This document shows positions 26,055-35,197 of a stretch of DNA of 64,000 bases, in pieces (position 1 is the stretch's first letter; the number at the start of each line of letters is the position of its first letter). The stretch is from DATHWB01 sp040880725 (GTDB lineage: Bacteria > Actinomycetota > Acidimicrobiia > Spongiisociales > ZC4RG35). The notes beneath the pieces were generated by a model that was given only the letters and a program-made list of their open reading frames with translations, did no database searches and was not told the DNA's origin. The DNA lies in contig JBBDHV010000030.1 of NCBI GenBank assembly GCA_040880725.1, forward strand, positions 45,187 to 109,186, in the 5' to 3' direction. The position numbers and the translations under genes are program-made.

Positions 26055-27779
26055 TCAGGGAAGGTCGGACGGCTTCATGACGACGCGCTCGCCGGGGCCG
26101 ACGATCACGTCGTCGTTGCTGCCGCCCGCGGGGACCATCGGGAACACCATCTCTTCTGGGTCCACAACGAAGTCGATCACGACCGGGGCATCGTCGATGG
26201 ACAGTGACTTCTCGATGATGGGTGCGACTTCGTCGGGTGTCTCGGCCCGCAGGCCGACACATCCCATCGCTTCGGCGAGTTTCACGTAGTCGACCTTGTT
26301 GCCGAGCTGGGATGCCGAGAACCGGCCCTCGTAGAACAGTCGCTGCCATTGGGTGACCATCCCGTGCACGCCGTTGTTCATGATGGCGATCTTGACGGGA
26401 ATCCCGTCGGTGGCGGCGGTGATGAGCTCCTGGCTGGTCATCTGGAAACACCCGTCGCCATCGATGGCAAAGACCAGCTCGTCGGGCATTCCGGCTTTGG
26501 CGCCGACGGCGGCAGGCACCGCGAAACCCATCGTGCCCAGCCCACCGGAGTTGATCCAGCGGCGGGGGTTCTCGAACTTCCAGAACTGGCTCGCCCACAT
26601 CTGATGCTGGCCGACGCCGGAGACCACGATGGCGTCCCCGCCCGTGATGCGGTGCAGTTCCTCCACCACGTACTGCGGCTTGATCGGACCATCGGGCTGC
26701 TGGTCATAAGAGAGGGGGTGCTGGCGCTGCCAACCGTTGATCGTCTGCATCCATGGCGTGCGGTCCGGCGCGTCCCGGTCGCCCCATGCCTCGAGCATCT
26801 GTTCCATCACCCGCTTGGCGTCACCGACGATGGGCACCTCCGGTGTCCGGACCTTGCCGATTTCTGCGGGGTCGACGTCGACGTGGATCACTTTGGCGTG
26901 TGGTGCGAAGTGCCGCGGGTCACCGGTCACCCGGTCGTCGAAACGAACCCCGATCGAGACCAGCAGATCAGCTTTCTGGATCGCAGTGATGGCGGTGTAG
27001 GTGCCGTGCATCCCCGGCATCCCCATGGCGAGTTCGTGCGAGTCGGGGAAGGCACCCCGGCCCATCAGGGTCGTGGTGACGGGGACACCGGTGCGTTCGG
27101 CGAGGGCGAGGAGCACCTCGGCTCCGTTCGCCTTGATGACACCGCCGCCGACATACAGCACGGGGCGTTCGGCCGATTCGATGAGTTCGATCGCCTCCCG
27201 TACCCGACGGGGGTGACCGTCGACGGTCGGCTTGTATCCGGGCAGAGCGAACACGACAGGCTCGCGCCACGACGTCGCCCGGTTGAGGATGTCCTTCGGG
27301 ATGTCGATCAGGACGGGTCCCGGTCGGCCGGTCCGCGCGATGTGGAAGGCTTCGTGGACGATGTCGGGGATCTCGTCGGGATCGGAGACGAAATAGTTGT
27401 GCTTGGTGCACGGCATCGTGATCCCGGTGGTGTACGCCTCTTGAAAGGCGTCGTTGCCCACGGAACTCGTCGCAACCTGGCCGGTGATCGCCACCATCGG
27501 GACCGAGTCCATGAGGGCGTCGGCGAGCGGGGTGACGAGGTTGGTCGCACCGGGTCCGGAGGTGGCGATGCACACGCCCACCTTGCCGGTGGCCCACGCA
27601 TAGCCCTCGGCCATGTGCCCCGCACCCTGTTCGTGCCGTGCCAGGACGTGGCGGATCGACGAGTCGAGGATTGGGTCGTAGGCGGGCAGGATCGCTCCTC
27701 CCGGCACGCCAAAGGCGATTTCGACGCCCTCATGCTCCAGCGAGGTGATGAGTGACTGGGCTCCGCTGATGGTGGTCAT
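26055..27779 (-). CDS. ilvB: Acetolactate synthase catalytic subunit IlvB
   Basis: A 574-residue thiamine-diphosphate and FAD enzyme making acetolactate from two pyruvates. The catalytic Glu lies in RHEQGAGHMAEGYA near residue 49. Other elements are SGPGATNLVT, the central FAD domain, and the ThDP/Mg motif GDGCFQMTSQEL...IAIMNNGVHGMV. The ATG at 27779 has GGAGG 8-12 nt upstream; the upstream extension overlaps the attenuator and is not coding. It is the first structural gene of the branched-chain operon, preceded by a leader peptide and a terminator hairpin. Confidence 0.95.
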   Translation of the reverse strand: MTTISGAQSLITSLEHEGVEIAFGVPGGAILPAYDPILDSSIRHVLARHEQGAGHMAEGYAWATGKVGVCIATSGPGATNLVTPLADALMDSVPMVAITGQVATSSVGNDAFQEAYTTGITMPCTKHNYFVSDPDEIPDIVHEAFHIARTGRPGPVLIDIPKDILNRATSWREPVVFALPGYKPTVDGHPRRVREAIELIESAERPVLYVGGGVIKANGAEVLLALAERTGVPVTTTLMGRGAFPDSHELAMGMPGMHGTYTAITAIQKADLLVSIGVRFDDRVTGDPRHFAPHAKVIHVDVDPAEIGKVRTPEVPIVGDAKRVMEQMLEAWGDRDAPDRTPWMQTINGWQRQHPLSYDQQPDGPIKPQYVVEELHRITGGDAIVVSGVGQHQMWASQFWKFENPRRWINSGGLGTMGFAVPAAVGAKAGMPDELVFAIDGDGCFQMTSQELITAATDGIPVKIAIMNNGVHGMVTQWQRLFYEGRFSASQLGNKVDYVKLAEAMGCVGLRAETPDEVAPIIEKSLSIDDAPVVIDFVVDPEEMVFPMVPAGGSNDDVIVGPGERVVMKPSDLP

Positions 27780-27831
27780 TGGTGGGTTTCCTCCATGTGG
27801 GCCGAACGCTTGGTGTGCCGTTCGGGGTATG

Positions 27832-27857
27832 AAAAACCCCCCCGGGTCTCGGGAGGG
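27832..27857 (-). terminator. Attenuator terminator upstream of ilvB
   Basis: On the minus strand CCCTCCCG, loop, CGGGGGGG is followed at once by TTTTT (27836 to 27832). This is a textbook intrinsic terminator placed about 50 nt before the ilvB start codon. The upstream arm of a second hairpin (27864-27894, GCGCACGCC with GGCGTGTGCGC) lies between it and the leader peptide stop. The AAACCCCGG loop of that hairpin is complementary to the terminator's 3' arm, allowing a competing antiterminator. Confidence 0.8.
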
Positions 27858-27894
27858 CATCAGGGCGCACACGCCGGGGTTTGTGGCGTGCGCG

Positions 27895-27969
27895 CTAGGG
27901 AAGTACGAGAATCGTGTGGAACATGTGCTCTGCCAGTATGCCGCTGCGCTCCCTGAGAGTCAAAATCAT
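27895..27969 (-). CDS. ilvB leader peptide (branched-chain amino acid attenuation)
   Basis: A 24-codon frame starts at ATG 27969 with AGGA 7 nt upstream and ends in MFHTILVLP-stop at 27895. Nine of its codons are Ile, Leu or Val, and four of them (ILVL) lie just before the stop. The stop is followed directly by a pause-type hairpin and then the terminator. Translation stalling at the ILVL codons when branched-chain aminoacyl-tRNAs are scarce would favour the antiterminator and ilvB transcription. A shorter version from ATG 27924 (9 codons) is possible. The ILVL cluster recalls actinobacterial ilvB leaders. Confidence 0.75.
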   Translation of the reverse strand: MILTLRERSGILAEHMFHTILVLP

Positions 27970-28084
27970 TGGGAAATCCTGTCGCAGCCTCGCCTCGGAC
28001 CTGGAGACGGCTACGAAGCTGGAACCGCGGTGAGCCCTGCAGCGTCTCAGTTTCGAGATCGAGAGTTCGAAACAAAAGACATTC

Positions 28085-28444
28085 ATGCAGAACACGTTCA
28101 TGTTGCACGAACAAGCGATCCCGAAAGCCGGCATTCCCGAAACCCTGTTCCTTGCCGTGTTGGGTGCGGCCATGGTGAGTGTCGTGCTCCGGTACCGGTC
28201 AACGATCTTCGCCGGTCCGGTCGCCCTGGCAGTTGCCGCCGGGGCCGCATTCGCGGTCGCGCTGGCGGCCGACCTGGTGATGGATCAGAACTTCTATCTC
28301 GAGGACGGGTTCAAGTTCGTGGGGATCTGGACGTGGGCCGGCTTCCTCGTCATGTTCTCGCGGCAGACGATCTTGCGGGACGCGGAGGGAGCCATGTCGC
28401 TCCAAGACGACGCCGATCGGTCGCCCTCGGACAGCATGCGCTGA
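28085..28444 (+). CDS. Small three-span membrane protein, unknown
   Basis: A 119-residue protein with likely helices at about 20-36, 42-64 and 75-92 and a polar C-terminal tail. No family was recognised. It diverges from the ilvB operon, whose leader lies about 115 bp away, so the ilv promoter is probably in 27970-28084. The ribosome-binding site is weak. Confidence rests on codon composition and hydrophobic pattern only. Confidence 0.55.
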   Translation: MQNTFMLHEQAIPKAGIPETLFLAVLGAAMVSVVLRYRSTIFAGPVALAVAAGAAFAVALAADLVMDQNFYLEDGFKFVGIWTWAGFLVMFSRQTILRDAEGAMSLQDDADRSPSDSMR

Positions 28445-28486
28445 CGAGACGCGTGATACTGGGTGCCGGGTCGAAAGGAGTCCCGG

Positions 28487-28894
28487 ATGACCGACGACGG
28501 CAAACCGCGCATACTCGACATCGAGGACGAGACGCTCAGCAACGAGACGTTCCGAACCACCGTGTGGACGGGCGAGCACCTCCAACTCACGGTGATGAGC
28601 ATCGAGCCGGGTGACGACATCGGACTGGAAGTCCACCCGGACACCGATCAGTTCCTGCGGATCGAGCGGGGGCGGGGGCGTTGTCAGATGGGGCCGGCCG
28701 AGGATGAGCTGGATTTCGACGAGCAAGTCGGCGACGACTGGGTGGTGCTCGTTCCGGCAGGCACGTGGCACAACATCACCAACATCGGTGACGAACCGTT
28801 GAAGGTGTATGCGCTGTACGGCCCACCCGACCACGTACGAGGGACGGTGCACCCGACCCATGAGGACGCCCGCCAGGATCCCAACGAGGACTGA
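28487..28894 (+). CDS. Cupin-fold protein
   Basis: A 135-residue single-domain cupin. The two cupin motifs are seen as GLEVHPDTDQFLRIERGRGR (cupin 1) and VPAGTWHNITNIGDEPLKVYALYGPPDH (cupin 2), providing His and Glu/Gln metal ligands. The ATG at 28487 has AAAGGAG at good spacing; a GTG/ATG 24 bp earlier lacks support. Close relatives are annotated only as cupin or mannose-6-phosphate isomerase-like proteins, so no substrate is assigned. Confidence 0.82.
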   Translation: MTDDGKPRILDIEDETLSNETFRTTVWTGEHLQLTVMSIEPGDDIGLEVHPDTDQFLRIERGRGRCQMGPAEDELDFDEQVGDDWVVLVPAGTWHNITNIGDEPLKVYALYGPPDHVRGTVHPTHEDARQDPNED

Positions 28895-29048
28895 GTGCGC
28901 CCCTCGGTTCGGAGGGCTCGGTCGGGATCCCGACGAAGTCATCCCTTGAATCAGTTGACGGAGGGCCAATCGAACCATCTGCGCGGTGGCCGTCGCGCAT
29001 ACGGGAGCGAATGTTGGGGAGACGCTGCCGAGCGACGACAATCAGACC

Positions 29049-30239
29049 ATGTCCGAGCGACGCGACGAGGTGGTGGACGGCCTGCTGGAACCCGCGCACA
29101 CCGCCGCGCATCGTGCGCTGGTACGCCTCGACGACGATGACGTCCCTGCCGCACTTCGATCGGTCCGGGCGGCGTCCAAGAAGCGCACGCTCCCGCGACC
29201 CTTCCGCCGTGTGCTGGCCGCTCATCTGGAAGAAGCCTGGCTCCGCGACCTCGCAGTCGCAGAGTTGGCGAACGGCGACAGTCCGGCCGACCAGGCATCC
29301 CGTGCGTTTCTGACTCGTCCCGATGGCTGGCAACAACACATCGAGGCGCTGGCCCAACAGCAGGAAGAACGCCAAGGGCGGCTGGATCTCGTCTCTGTCG
29401 AAGCCGAAAAGCGCCGCCTGGAGGAGGTGAACGACGAGTTGAGTCGCCGTCTTCGTGAAGCCGATGCCCGGATCCAGGACGTGGAACAGCATCTCGGCTC
29501 CGACGAGCGGCTCGAGGGCCTTCGGAATCGGGTCGAAGCTGCCAACCGGACGATCGCCCGGCTCGAATCCGAGATCGGTAACCGCTCGACCGAAGTCGCG
29601 CGGCTTCGAGCCGAGTTGGACGAAGCCGACGAGCGCATCGGTGTCCTGCGTGCCAAGGCAGCGCGCACGACAGACGCCGCTCGGGAGGGCAAAGAGGGGC
29701 ACCGCGCCTTCGGGCGGGGACGACCGGTCGACACGGCCAGGTTTCTCGACGAACTGGTCGAGACGATGCGACCGCAACCGGGGACCGTCGAGGCCGGCGT
29801 CGAGGTGCCGCCATTGGCGTTGCCTCGTGGGATTCGCCCTGACTCCGACGAGGCGATCGACTGGATCCGCACCGTCGAGCGCAGGGTGCTGGTTGTCGTC
29901 GACGGTCACAATGTGGCACACGACCTCGATTCCGAGCCGGGAAGGACTGCCCGCGACCGGGTCGTCTCGGAGGTGGCTCGGCTCCGCAGGCTCTCCGACG
30001 GACCAGTGTCGGCCATCGTGTTCTTCGACACCGGCACCGATGCCGAGGCACACAGCAACTTCGGGGTGGCGGTTCGCTACGTCGAGGATGCCGATTCTGC
30101 GATCGAATCGGTCGTGGCCGCCGCGGACGTCGACTGCATCGTCATCAGCACCGACAAGGGAGTACGGGAGCGCACGGCGGTCCACGGTGCGTTGACGCTG
30201 TGGGGAACGGCACTTTCGGACTGGATCATGCGACGCTGA
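29049..30239 (+). CDS. NYN-domain (PIN-like RNase) protein with coiled coil
   Basis: A 396-residue protein. Residues about 100-215 are a long charged coiled coil (EEVNDELSRRLREADARIQ and following). The C-terminal 130 residues form a NYN/YacP-like nuclease fold: VLVVVDGHNVAHDL with the catalytic Asp-Gly-x-Asn, VSAIVFFDTGTDA, and CIVISTDKGVRERT with an invariant Asp. NYN domains are metal-dependent RNases. The coiled coil suggests oligomerisation or tethering to a partner. The ATG at 29049 is chosen; 63 bp of open frame upstream is less convincing. Confidence 0.8.
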   Translation: MSERRDEVVDGLLEPAHTAAHRALVRLDDDDVPAALRSVRAASKKRTLPRPFRRVLAAHLEEAWLRDLAVAELANGDSPADQASRAFLTRPDGWQQHIEALAQQQEERQGRLDLVSVEAEKRRLEEVNDELSRRLREADARIQDVEQHLGSDERLEGLRNRVEAANRTIARLESEIGNRSTEVARLRAELDEADERIGVLRAKAARTTDAAREGKEGHRAFGRGRPVDTARFLDELVETMRPQPGTVEAGVEVPPLALPRGIRPDSDEAIDWIRTVERRVLVVVDGHNVAHDLDSEPGRTARDRVVSEVARLRRLSDGPVSAIVFFDTGTDAEAHSNFGVAVRYVEDADSAIESVVAAADVDCIVISTDKGVRERTAVHGALTLWGTALSDWIMRR

Positions 30240-30256
30240 ACGTCGCCCCCGGCGGA

Positions 30257-30286
30257 CCGGTGGAGGCCCATTCCCCTCCCCACCGG
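30257..30286. terminator. Convergent-gene hairpin
   Basis: CCGGTGGAGG and CCTCCCCACCGG pair (one bulged C) between the NYN gene on the plus strand and the small Cys-rich gene on the minus strand. There is no T-run, so it may act as a mutual end or as an RNA-stabilising structure. Confidence 0.4.
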
Positions 30287-30310
30287 CCCGCTCCGACCTC
30301 TGTCTGGCAC

Positions 30311-30517
30311 TCAGCCGGCAGCCGCTGCCGGCGGTTGGCGATCCTCGACCAGTCGCAACCGGGGGACCAGACCCACCTCCGAGAGTGCTTCGAGGGCGTC
30401 CTTTTCGGTGTCGTCGATCTCCAGGGGACCGGGACCGATCGACAGCAGGACGCCGACGACACAGTCGTCACACGCCGTGGTGTCCCGCATGGAGCACCTG
30501 TCACAATCGATCAGCAC
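30311..30517 (-). CDS. Small Cys-rich protein, unknown
   Basis: A 68-residue protein with CDRCSMRDTTACDDCVVGVLL at the N-terminus, that is CxxC followed by CxxC spaced like a zinc or iron site. An acidic LEIDDTEKDALEALSEVGLVPRLRL segment follows. It ends in an Ala-rich stretch that contains a perfect GC palindrome in the DNA. It is convergent with the NYN gene and divergent from queG. No function is known. Confidence 0.6.
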   Translation of the reverse strand: MLIDCDRCSMRDTTACDDCVVGVLLSIGPGPLEIDDTEKDALEALSEVGLVPRLRLVEDRQPPAAAAG

Positions 30518-30579
30518 GTTGCACCTCCGTGGGAGTGGCCTGTGGACAACATACGAATCGGGTGTGACACAATCTCGGG

Positions 30580-31620
30580 GTGACCGATCCTGTGGCCCTC
30601 GTCACCGCGGCGGGGGACGACCTCGACCGCCTCGGGTGGACCACCGCCGACCCGTTCCCCACCGTCCGGGTCGAAATCGAACGGCGAGTGGCGGACGGAT
30701 CGTCCGGAAGGCTCGGGTTCACCTACCGCGACCCCGCACGGTCGACGACACCCACCGAATCATGGCCGTGGGCTCAGTCGATCGTCGTCGGACTCATGAC
30801 CTACCTCCCGCACGCCGGCACTGCCACAGGACCTGGCAGGGTTGCCCGCTTCGCAGAGCGGAACCACTACCTGCCGCTCCGGTCATCGATGCAACACATC
30901 GCCGATGCACTGGTCGGTGGCGGATATCGCGCCGAAGTGGTCATCGATGACAGTCGACTGGTCGACCGGGCGGCGGCGCATCGGGCAGGACTCGCCTGGT
31001 GGGGGAAGAACACGATGCTTCTCACGCCGGGGCTCGGACCGTGGTTCCTCATCGGATGTGTGGTGACCGACGCGCCGCTACCCGACACCGCGGCGATGCA
31101 GCGTGACTGTGGGACGTGCTCTGCCTGTCTGCCCGCCTGTCCGACCGGAGCCCTCGTCCAGCCCGGAATCCTCGATGCCCGGCGATGTCTCGCCGCGATC
31201 CTGCAAGCCCCCGGGGACATCCCGGTCGAATACCGTGCCGCGGTCGGTGACCGTATCTACGGATGCGACGACTGCATCGACGCCTGCCCGCCCGGTGCTC
31301 GACTTCGGGACACGGCCACCGACGACCGGGGGTCGGTGGACCCGGTCGAGGTGCTCGAGCTCGGCGATCGTGAACTCCTTGCCAGGTTCGGGCACTTCTA
31401 TCTCCCGGGAGGCAATCCCCGCTTTCTTCGTCGCAACGCGCTCGTGGTGCTGGGCAACGTGGGAGAGACGTCTCACCTCGTGCTGCTCGCCGGGTATCTC
31501 CTGCATCCCGACGCCATGCTGCAGGCCCACGCCCGCTGGGCGATCGGCACCATCGGCGGCCCGGTCGCTGAGAGAATCCTCGCCGGAGTTCAGTCCGAAG
31601 GGCGGCCCATCGGGAAGTAG
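30580..31620 (+). CDS. queG: Epoxyqueuosine reductase QueG
   Basis: A 346-residue cobalamin and iron-sulfur enzyme that reduces epoxyqueuosine to queuosine in tRNA. Two ferredoxin-like clusters are visible, CGTCSACLPACPTGA and YGCDDCIDACPPGA, as is the N-terminal QueG domain with LAWWGKNTMLLTPGLGPWFLIG. The C-terminal HEAT-like part (RNALVVLGNVG) is present. The start is GTG. No other queuosine gene lies nearby. It overlaps the convergent glgP gene by 31 bp. Confidence 0.9.
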   Translation: MTDPVALVTAAGDDLDRLGWTTADPFPTVRVEIERRVADGSSGRLGFTYRDPARSTTPTESWPWAQSIVVGLMTYLPHAGTATGPGRVARFAERNHYLPLRSSMQHIADALVGGGYRAEVVIDDSRLVDRAAAHRAGLAWWGKNTMLLTPGLGPWFLIGCVVTDAPLPDTAAMQRDCGTCSACLPACPTGALVQPGILDARRCLAAILQAPGDIPVEYRAAVGDRIYGCDDCIDACPPGARLRDTATDDRGSVDPVEVLELGDRELLARFGHFYLPGGNPRFLRRNALVVLGNVGETSHLVLLAGYLLHPDAMLQAHARWAIGTIGGPVAERILAGVQSEGRPIGK

Positions 31621-33734
31621 GCGAGGTCGCAGTAGTCCGACAGCATTCGGTGAGAGGAGAACTGCACGAGGGAGGACACCACTGCCTCTTTCATCCGGTT
31701 CACCCACTCTTCGGGTACGCCGTCCGGGTTCTGGTCGTAGAACAGGGGAGCGATCTCGTCGGCGAGGGTGCGGTAGAAGTCGTCGGCGTCGTCATGATCG
31801 GCGGCTTCCCAATCGTCGTTTGCAGACTCGGAACCGAACACCCAGCCGTTCTTGCCGTTGTACCCCTCCACCCACCATCCGTCGAGCACCGAGAAGTTCA
31901 GTGTTCCGTTGATCGCCGCCTTCATCCCCGAAGTGCCACTGGCCTCCATCGGCGGGCGCGGATTGTTCACCCACACATCGACGCCCTGGGTCATGAAGCG
32001 GGCGATGCGGGCGTCATAGTCCTCGAGCATGAAGACATGGCCCCGGAACTCCTCGGACTTCGAGACCTCGGTGATCTCCCGGATGAACGCCTGCCCGTAC
32101 CGGTCGGCGGGATGGGCTTTGCCGGCGAACACGATCTGCACCGGTCGGTCCGGGTTCGTCAGGAGCGCATGCAGCCGTTCCCTGTCCCGGAAGAGCAGTG
32201 TCGCTCTCTTGTAGGTGGCGAACCGGCGAGCGAAGCCGAGAGTGAGGCGGCCGGTCGGCAGCATCGTCGAGACCGCAGCCAGCTCGTCGGGTGATCCGCC
32301 GTGGCGGGCGAGCTGGCGCCGGATCCGACCCCGCGCGAAACGGGCGAAGATCTCCTTGCGCCGCATGTGCGCTTCCCAGACCCCAGCGGAGTCGAGAAGC
32401 CGTCCTTCCTCGACGAGAGCGGGCTCTTCCAACAGCTTCGTCGGCCACTTCGAACCGAACCGGCGCGCCAGCATTCGCGCGCCATCCCGGCCGATCCACG
32501 ACGGCGTGTGGACGCCGTTGGTGACATACGCGGCGTCGGCTCCGATCAGTTCCTTCCAGTCCGCAGTCGCCACGTCGCCGTGGCGTTTCGATACCCCGTT
32601 GGTGATCGAAGCGAAGCGGATCGCCAGCGACCCCAGGTCGAAGCGGTCGGTGCTCGTGCCGTCGGCACTCGCCAGAACCATGAGGTCGTCGATCCCGAGT
32701 CCGAGCTTCTCCGCCCACGGCATGAGGTATTTGGCTGCGATCGGGGCATCGAAGACTTCGTTTCCGGCCGGAACGGGAGTGTGGAGGGTGAAGAGCGTCT
32801 GTGCTCGGATCTGCTCCTGGGCGGTCGCCAGAGTGGCGCCGGTCGACATGCGCTGGACGGCTCGTTCCAGCAGGCTCATCGCCGAGTGGCCCTCATTGAC
32901 GTGCCACACCGCCGGTTCGATCCCCAGTTCTTCCAGTGCGCGCACTCCTCCGACACCCAGCACCAGCTCCTGGCAGAAGCGCATCTCACGCCCGGAGACG
33001 TAGAGCTGATGGGTGATCGGCCTGTCGTAGACGTTGTTCTCGGGGAGGTCGGTGTCGAGGAGAAGGAGGGGGACGCCACCCACATCCAATTTCCACACTG
33101 CGACGTACACCTCGCGGCCGGGAAACTCCACGGTGATCTTCAACTGTCCGCCGCCGTTCGCAGACACCGGCCGGACCGGCAGACGACGCAAGTCGAGTTC
33201 CGGATAGAAGTGCTGCTGGTCTCCGTCCATGTCCACTTCCTGGCGGAAGTAGCCCCTGCGGAACAACAGTCCGACGGCCACCAACGGGATGCCCAGGTCC
33301 GACGCCGACTTGAGGTGATCCCCGGCGAGAATCCCCAGCCCTCCCGAATAGAACGGCACGGAATTGTGGACGCCGAACTCGGTGCAGAAATACGCCACCG
33401 GGCCCGACATCGGGGACCCCTGACGCTCATACCACGTCTCCCGGTCGCCGGTGTAGGCGTCGAATGCGCTGAGCGCGCTGTGCGTCAGGTCGTGGATCGC
33501 TTCGACCTGTTCGATCTGCCGCCACCGGGTCGGGTCGATCGAAGAGAGCAGATCGATCGGGTTGTGATATTGCTCCCAATGCAGCTGGTCGATCGACGCC
33601 CACAGGTCACGCCCCTCCGGGTGCCACGACCACCACAGGTTGTAGGCCAGGTCGGTCAGTCTCCGGAGACTGCGCGGAAGCACCAGCTCCGCATTGGGAA
33701 GAGTGGGGATGTCGAAGGTCACAGGACCCCGCAA
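31590..33734 (-). CDS. glgP: Alpha-glucan (glycogen/maltodextrin) phosphorylase
   Basis: A 714-residue PLP enzyme releasing glucose-1-phosphate from alpha-1,4-glucans. It belongs to the compact actinobacterial GT35 type, shorter than the 800-residue E. coli form. Seen are the N-terminal LAYNLWWSWHPEG, YFCTEFGVHNSVPFYSGGLGILAGDHLKSASDLG, WHVNEGHSA, FTLHTPVPAGNE, and the PLP-lysine region EASGTSGMKAAINGTLNFSVLDGWW. The allosteric N-terminal extension of eukaryotic enzymes is absent. It is transcribed alone; the sigma factor gene downstream starts a separate unit. Confidence 0.94.
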   Translation of the reverse strand: MRGPVTFDIPTLPNAELVLPRSLRRLTDLAYNLWWSWHPEGRDLWASIDQLHWEQYHNPIDLLSSIDPTRWRQIEQVEAIHDLTHSALSAFDAYTGDRETWYERQGSPMSGPVAYFCTEFGVHNSVPFYSGGLGILAGDHLKSASDLGIPLVAVGLLFRRGYFRQEVDMDGDQQHFYPELDLRRLPVRPVSANGGGQLKITVEFPGREVYVAVWKLDVGGVPLLLLDTDLPENNVYDRPITHQLYVSGREMRFCQELVLGVGGVRALEELGIEPAVWHVNEGHSAMSLLERAVQRMSTGATLATAQEQIRAQTLFTLHTPVPAGNEVFDAPIAAKYLMPWAEKLGLGIDDLMVLASADGTSTDRFDLGSLAIRFASITNGVSKRHGDVATADWKELIGADAAYVTNGVHTPSWIGRDGARMLARRFGSKWPTKLLEEPALVEEGRLLDSAGVWEAHMRRKEIFARFARGRIRRQLARHGGSPDELAAVSTMLPTGRLTLGFARRFATYKRATLLFRDRERLHALLTNPDRPVQIVFAGKAHPADRYGQAFIREITEVSKSEEFRGHVFMLEDYDARIARFMTQGVDVWVNNPRPPMEASGTSGMKAAINGTLNFSVLDGWWVEGYNGKNGWVFGSESANDDWEAADHDDADDFYRTLADEIAPLFYDQNPDGVPEEWVNRMKEAVVSSLVQFSSHRMLSDYCDLAYFPMGRPSD

Positions 33735-33800
33735 GTTAACTGCTCTGTCGCTCGGGGCGCGCAGGACGGGGTGGTGGTTTGCCTCGCACTTCGTAGGCGT

Positions 33801-35087
33801 TCAGTCGATGGCAGTGACTTCCAGTACGGGCAGAATGCCGCCGTCAGATGGTTGTCCGGCGATCGTCGGTTGGTCGGCACTGTCACTTGTCGTCTGAGCG
33901 TGACCGGTCGGGTCGGTGCTCGGTACGGACGAGACGGCGCCGTCCGTCTCCGGTGTCTCCGGTAGGTCGCCGACGACAGAGCCGGTGGTGTCGGTCGTCG
34001 CTTCGAGGATGTCATTGGTGGGTTCGTCCGCCTCGTCGAGGACGGTCGCGCCTGAGAGCTCGGACCAGACCCCGAGGGTTGCCACGAGGCTCGCGGGCGA
34101 TACCACCGGAATCATCGACACCATGGCCTCACCGGGGGCGGCGACAATGCCGATCCGTGCAACGCTGTCGATGTCAGAGTCGGGGTGCGGGGCGGGCATG
34201 GTGGAGCGTGCGACGGTCCCGTCGACCTGGACTCTGGGCGCCAGAGTCGCTCCGTCCCCGGGCGCGAAGGGTGCGGCCGTGACGGCGGTGATCGCGACTG
34301 CTGCCGCGAGCCCGGCGGCGAGCCCCACGGCGGAGCCGGCGGACACCGCAGAGGCCGCGGCGGCGCTGACTGTGACCGCAGCGGAGTGAGTGCCGGCGGT
34401 GAAGGTTCCGGCGGACGCGGCTTCGGACAGCCAGTCGGCGAAGGGGCCTGGTCGACGACTGAACGGCCGGCGGAGCACGAGAAGGCCGCCGCCGACGCTG
34501 GGGAGCCGATCGAGGTGTGCCCGCAATTTGTTCAGCGCTCGGGACTGGTAGACGCGGACTGCACCCTGGGACAGTCCGAGCCGCTCAGCGACCACCTTGA
34601 CCGGCTGTTCGTCGATGATGCGCGCCTCGATGATCTGCCGGTCCCGTGCGGAGAGGATGTCGAGGGCCGCGAAGGCGGAGGCGGCGGTTTCGTGGTCGTC
34701 GTAGATGATCTCAGGCGAAGCGACCACTGGCGAGACGGCGGTGTCGGCGGGAGAGTCAGTGAGGACTTCGGGGCTGGCGTACCACCGCCGTTGAGTGTCG
34801 GTGATCCGTCGGAACGCAATCGTGTACAGCCATTTGCCGAATTCGTAGGACGTGCCTGCGAACCGATCGCGGGAGGCGTAGGCGTCGGCGAGAACTTCGC
34901 CGGCGACTGATTCCGGATCGGAGCATCCCTTCTTACGGGCGTAGCCGACGAGACGTGACCAATGATCCCGGGCCAGGTCGTCCCAGGTGTACCCGTCCGA
35001 TGTCACCGTCAGGTCGGTCGTCGACAGTGTTCGGGTCTGAGTTGCTGTGAGAGTTGTGGATCTGATCATTCGTGAAAGTCCGGACAA
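33801..35087 (-). CDS. ECF sigma factor with C-terminal transmembrane helix and external low-complexity domain
   Basis: Residues about 30-105 form sigma region 2 (WSRLVGYARKKGCSDPESVAGEVLADAY and FGKWLYTIAFRRITDTQRRW). Residues about 140-195 form region 4 (LSARDRQIIEARIIDEQPVKVVAERLGLSQGAVRVYQSRALNKLR). A basic linker is followed by an Ala/Val-rich membrane helix (about 245-275). A 150-residue acidic Ser/Thr/Pro-rich tail with no recognised domain then ends the 428-residue protein. If the helix spans the membrane, the sigma domains stay on the cytoplasmic side until release. It lies 110 bp after the Ala-rich membrane protein gene. Confidence 0.8.
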   Translation of the reverse strand: MSGLSRMIRSTTLTATQTRTLSTTDLTVTSDGYTWDDLARDHWSRLVGYARKKGCSDPESVAGEVLADAYASRDRFAGTSYEFGKWLYTIAFRRITDTQRRWYASPEVLTDSPADTAVSPVVASPEIIYDDHETAASAFAALDILSARDRQIIEARIIDEQPVKVVAERLGLSQGAVRVYQSRALNKLRAHLDRLPSVGGGLLVLRRPFSRRPGPFADWLSEAASAGTFTAGTHSAAVTVSAAAASAVSAGSAVGLAAGLAAAVAITAVTAAPFAPGDGATLAPRVQVDGTVARSTMPAPHPDSDIDSVARIGIVAAPGEAMVSMIPVVSPASLVATLGVWSELSGATVLDEADEPTNDILEATTDTTGSVVGDLPETPETDGAVSSVPSTDPTGHAQTTSDSADQPTIAGQPSDGGILPVLEVTAID

Positions 35088-35197
35088 GAGCTGCTGGCGG
35101 ATGCTGTGCGGGAGTGCCTGCCTTCGAACGGGCCGCGCGCTCGTTCGAAGGCAGGCCGGCGGTTTGTCGCTTGCGTATGTGCCAGTGCTGCGTTGGA

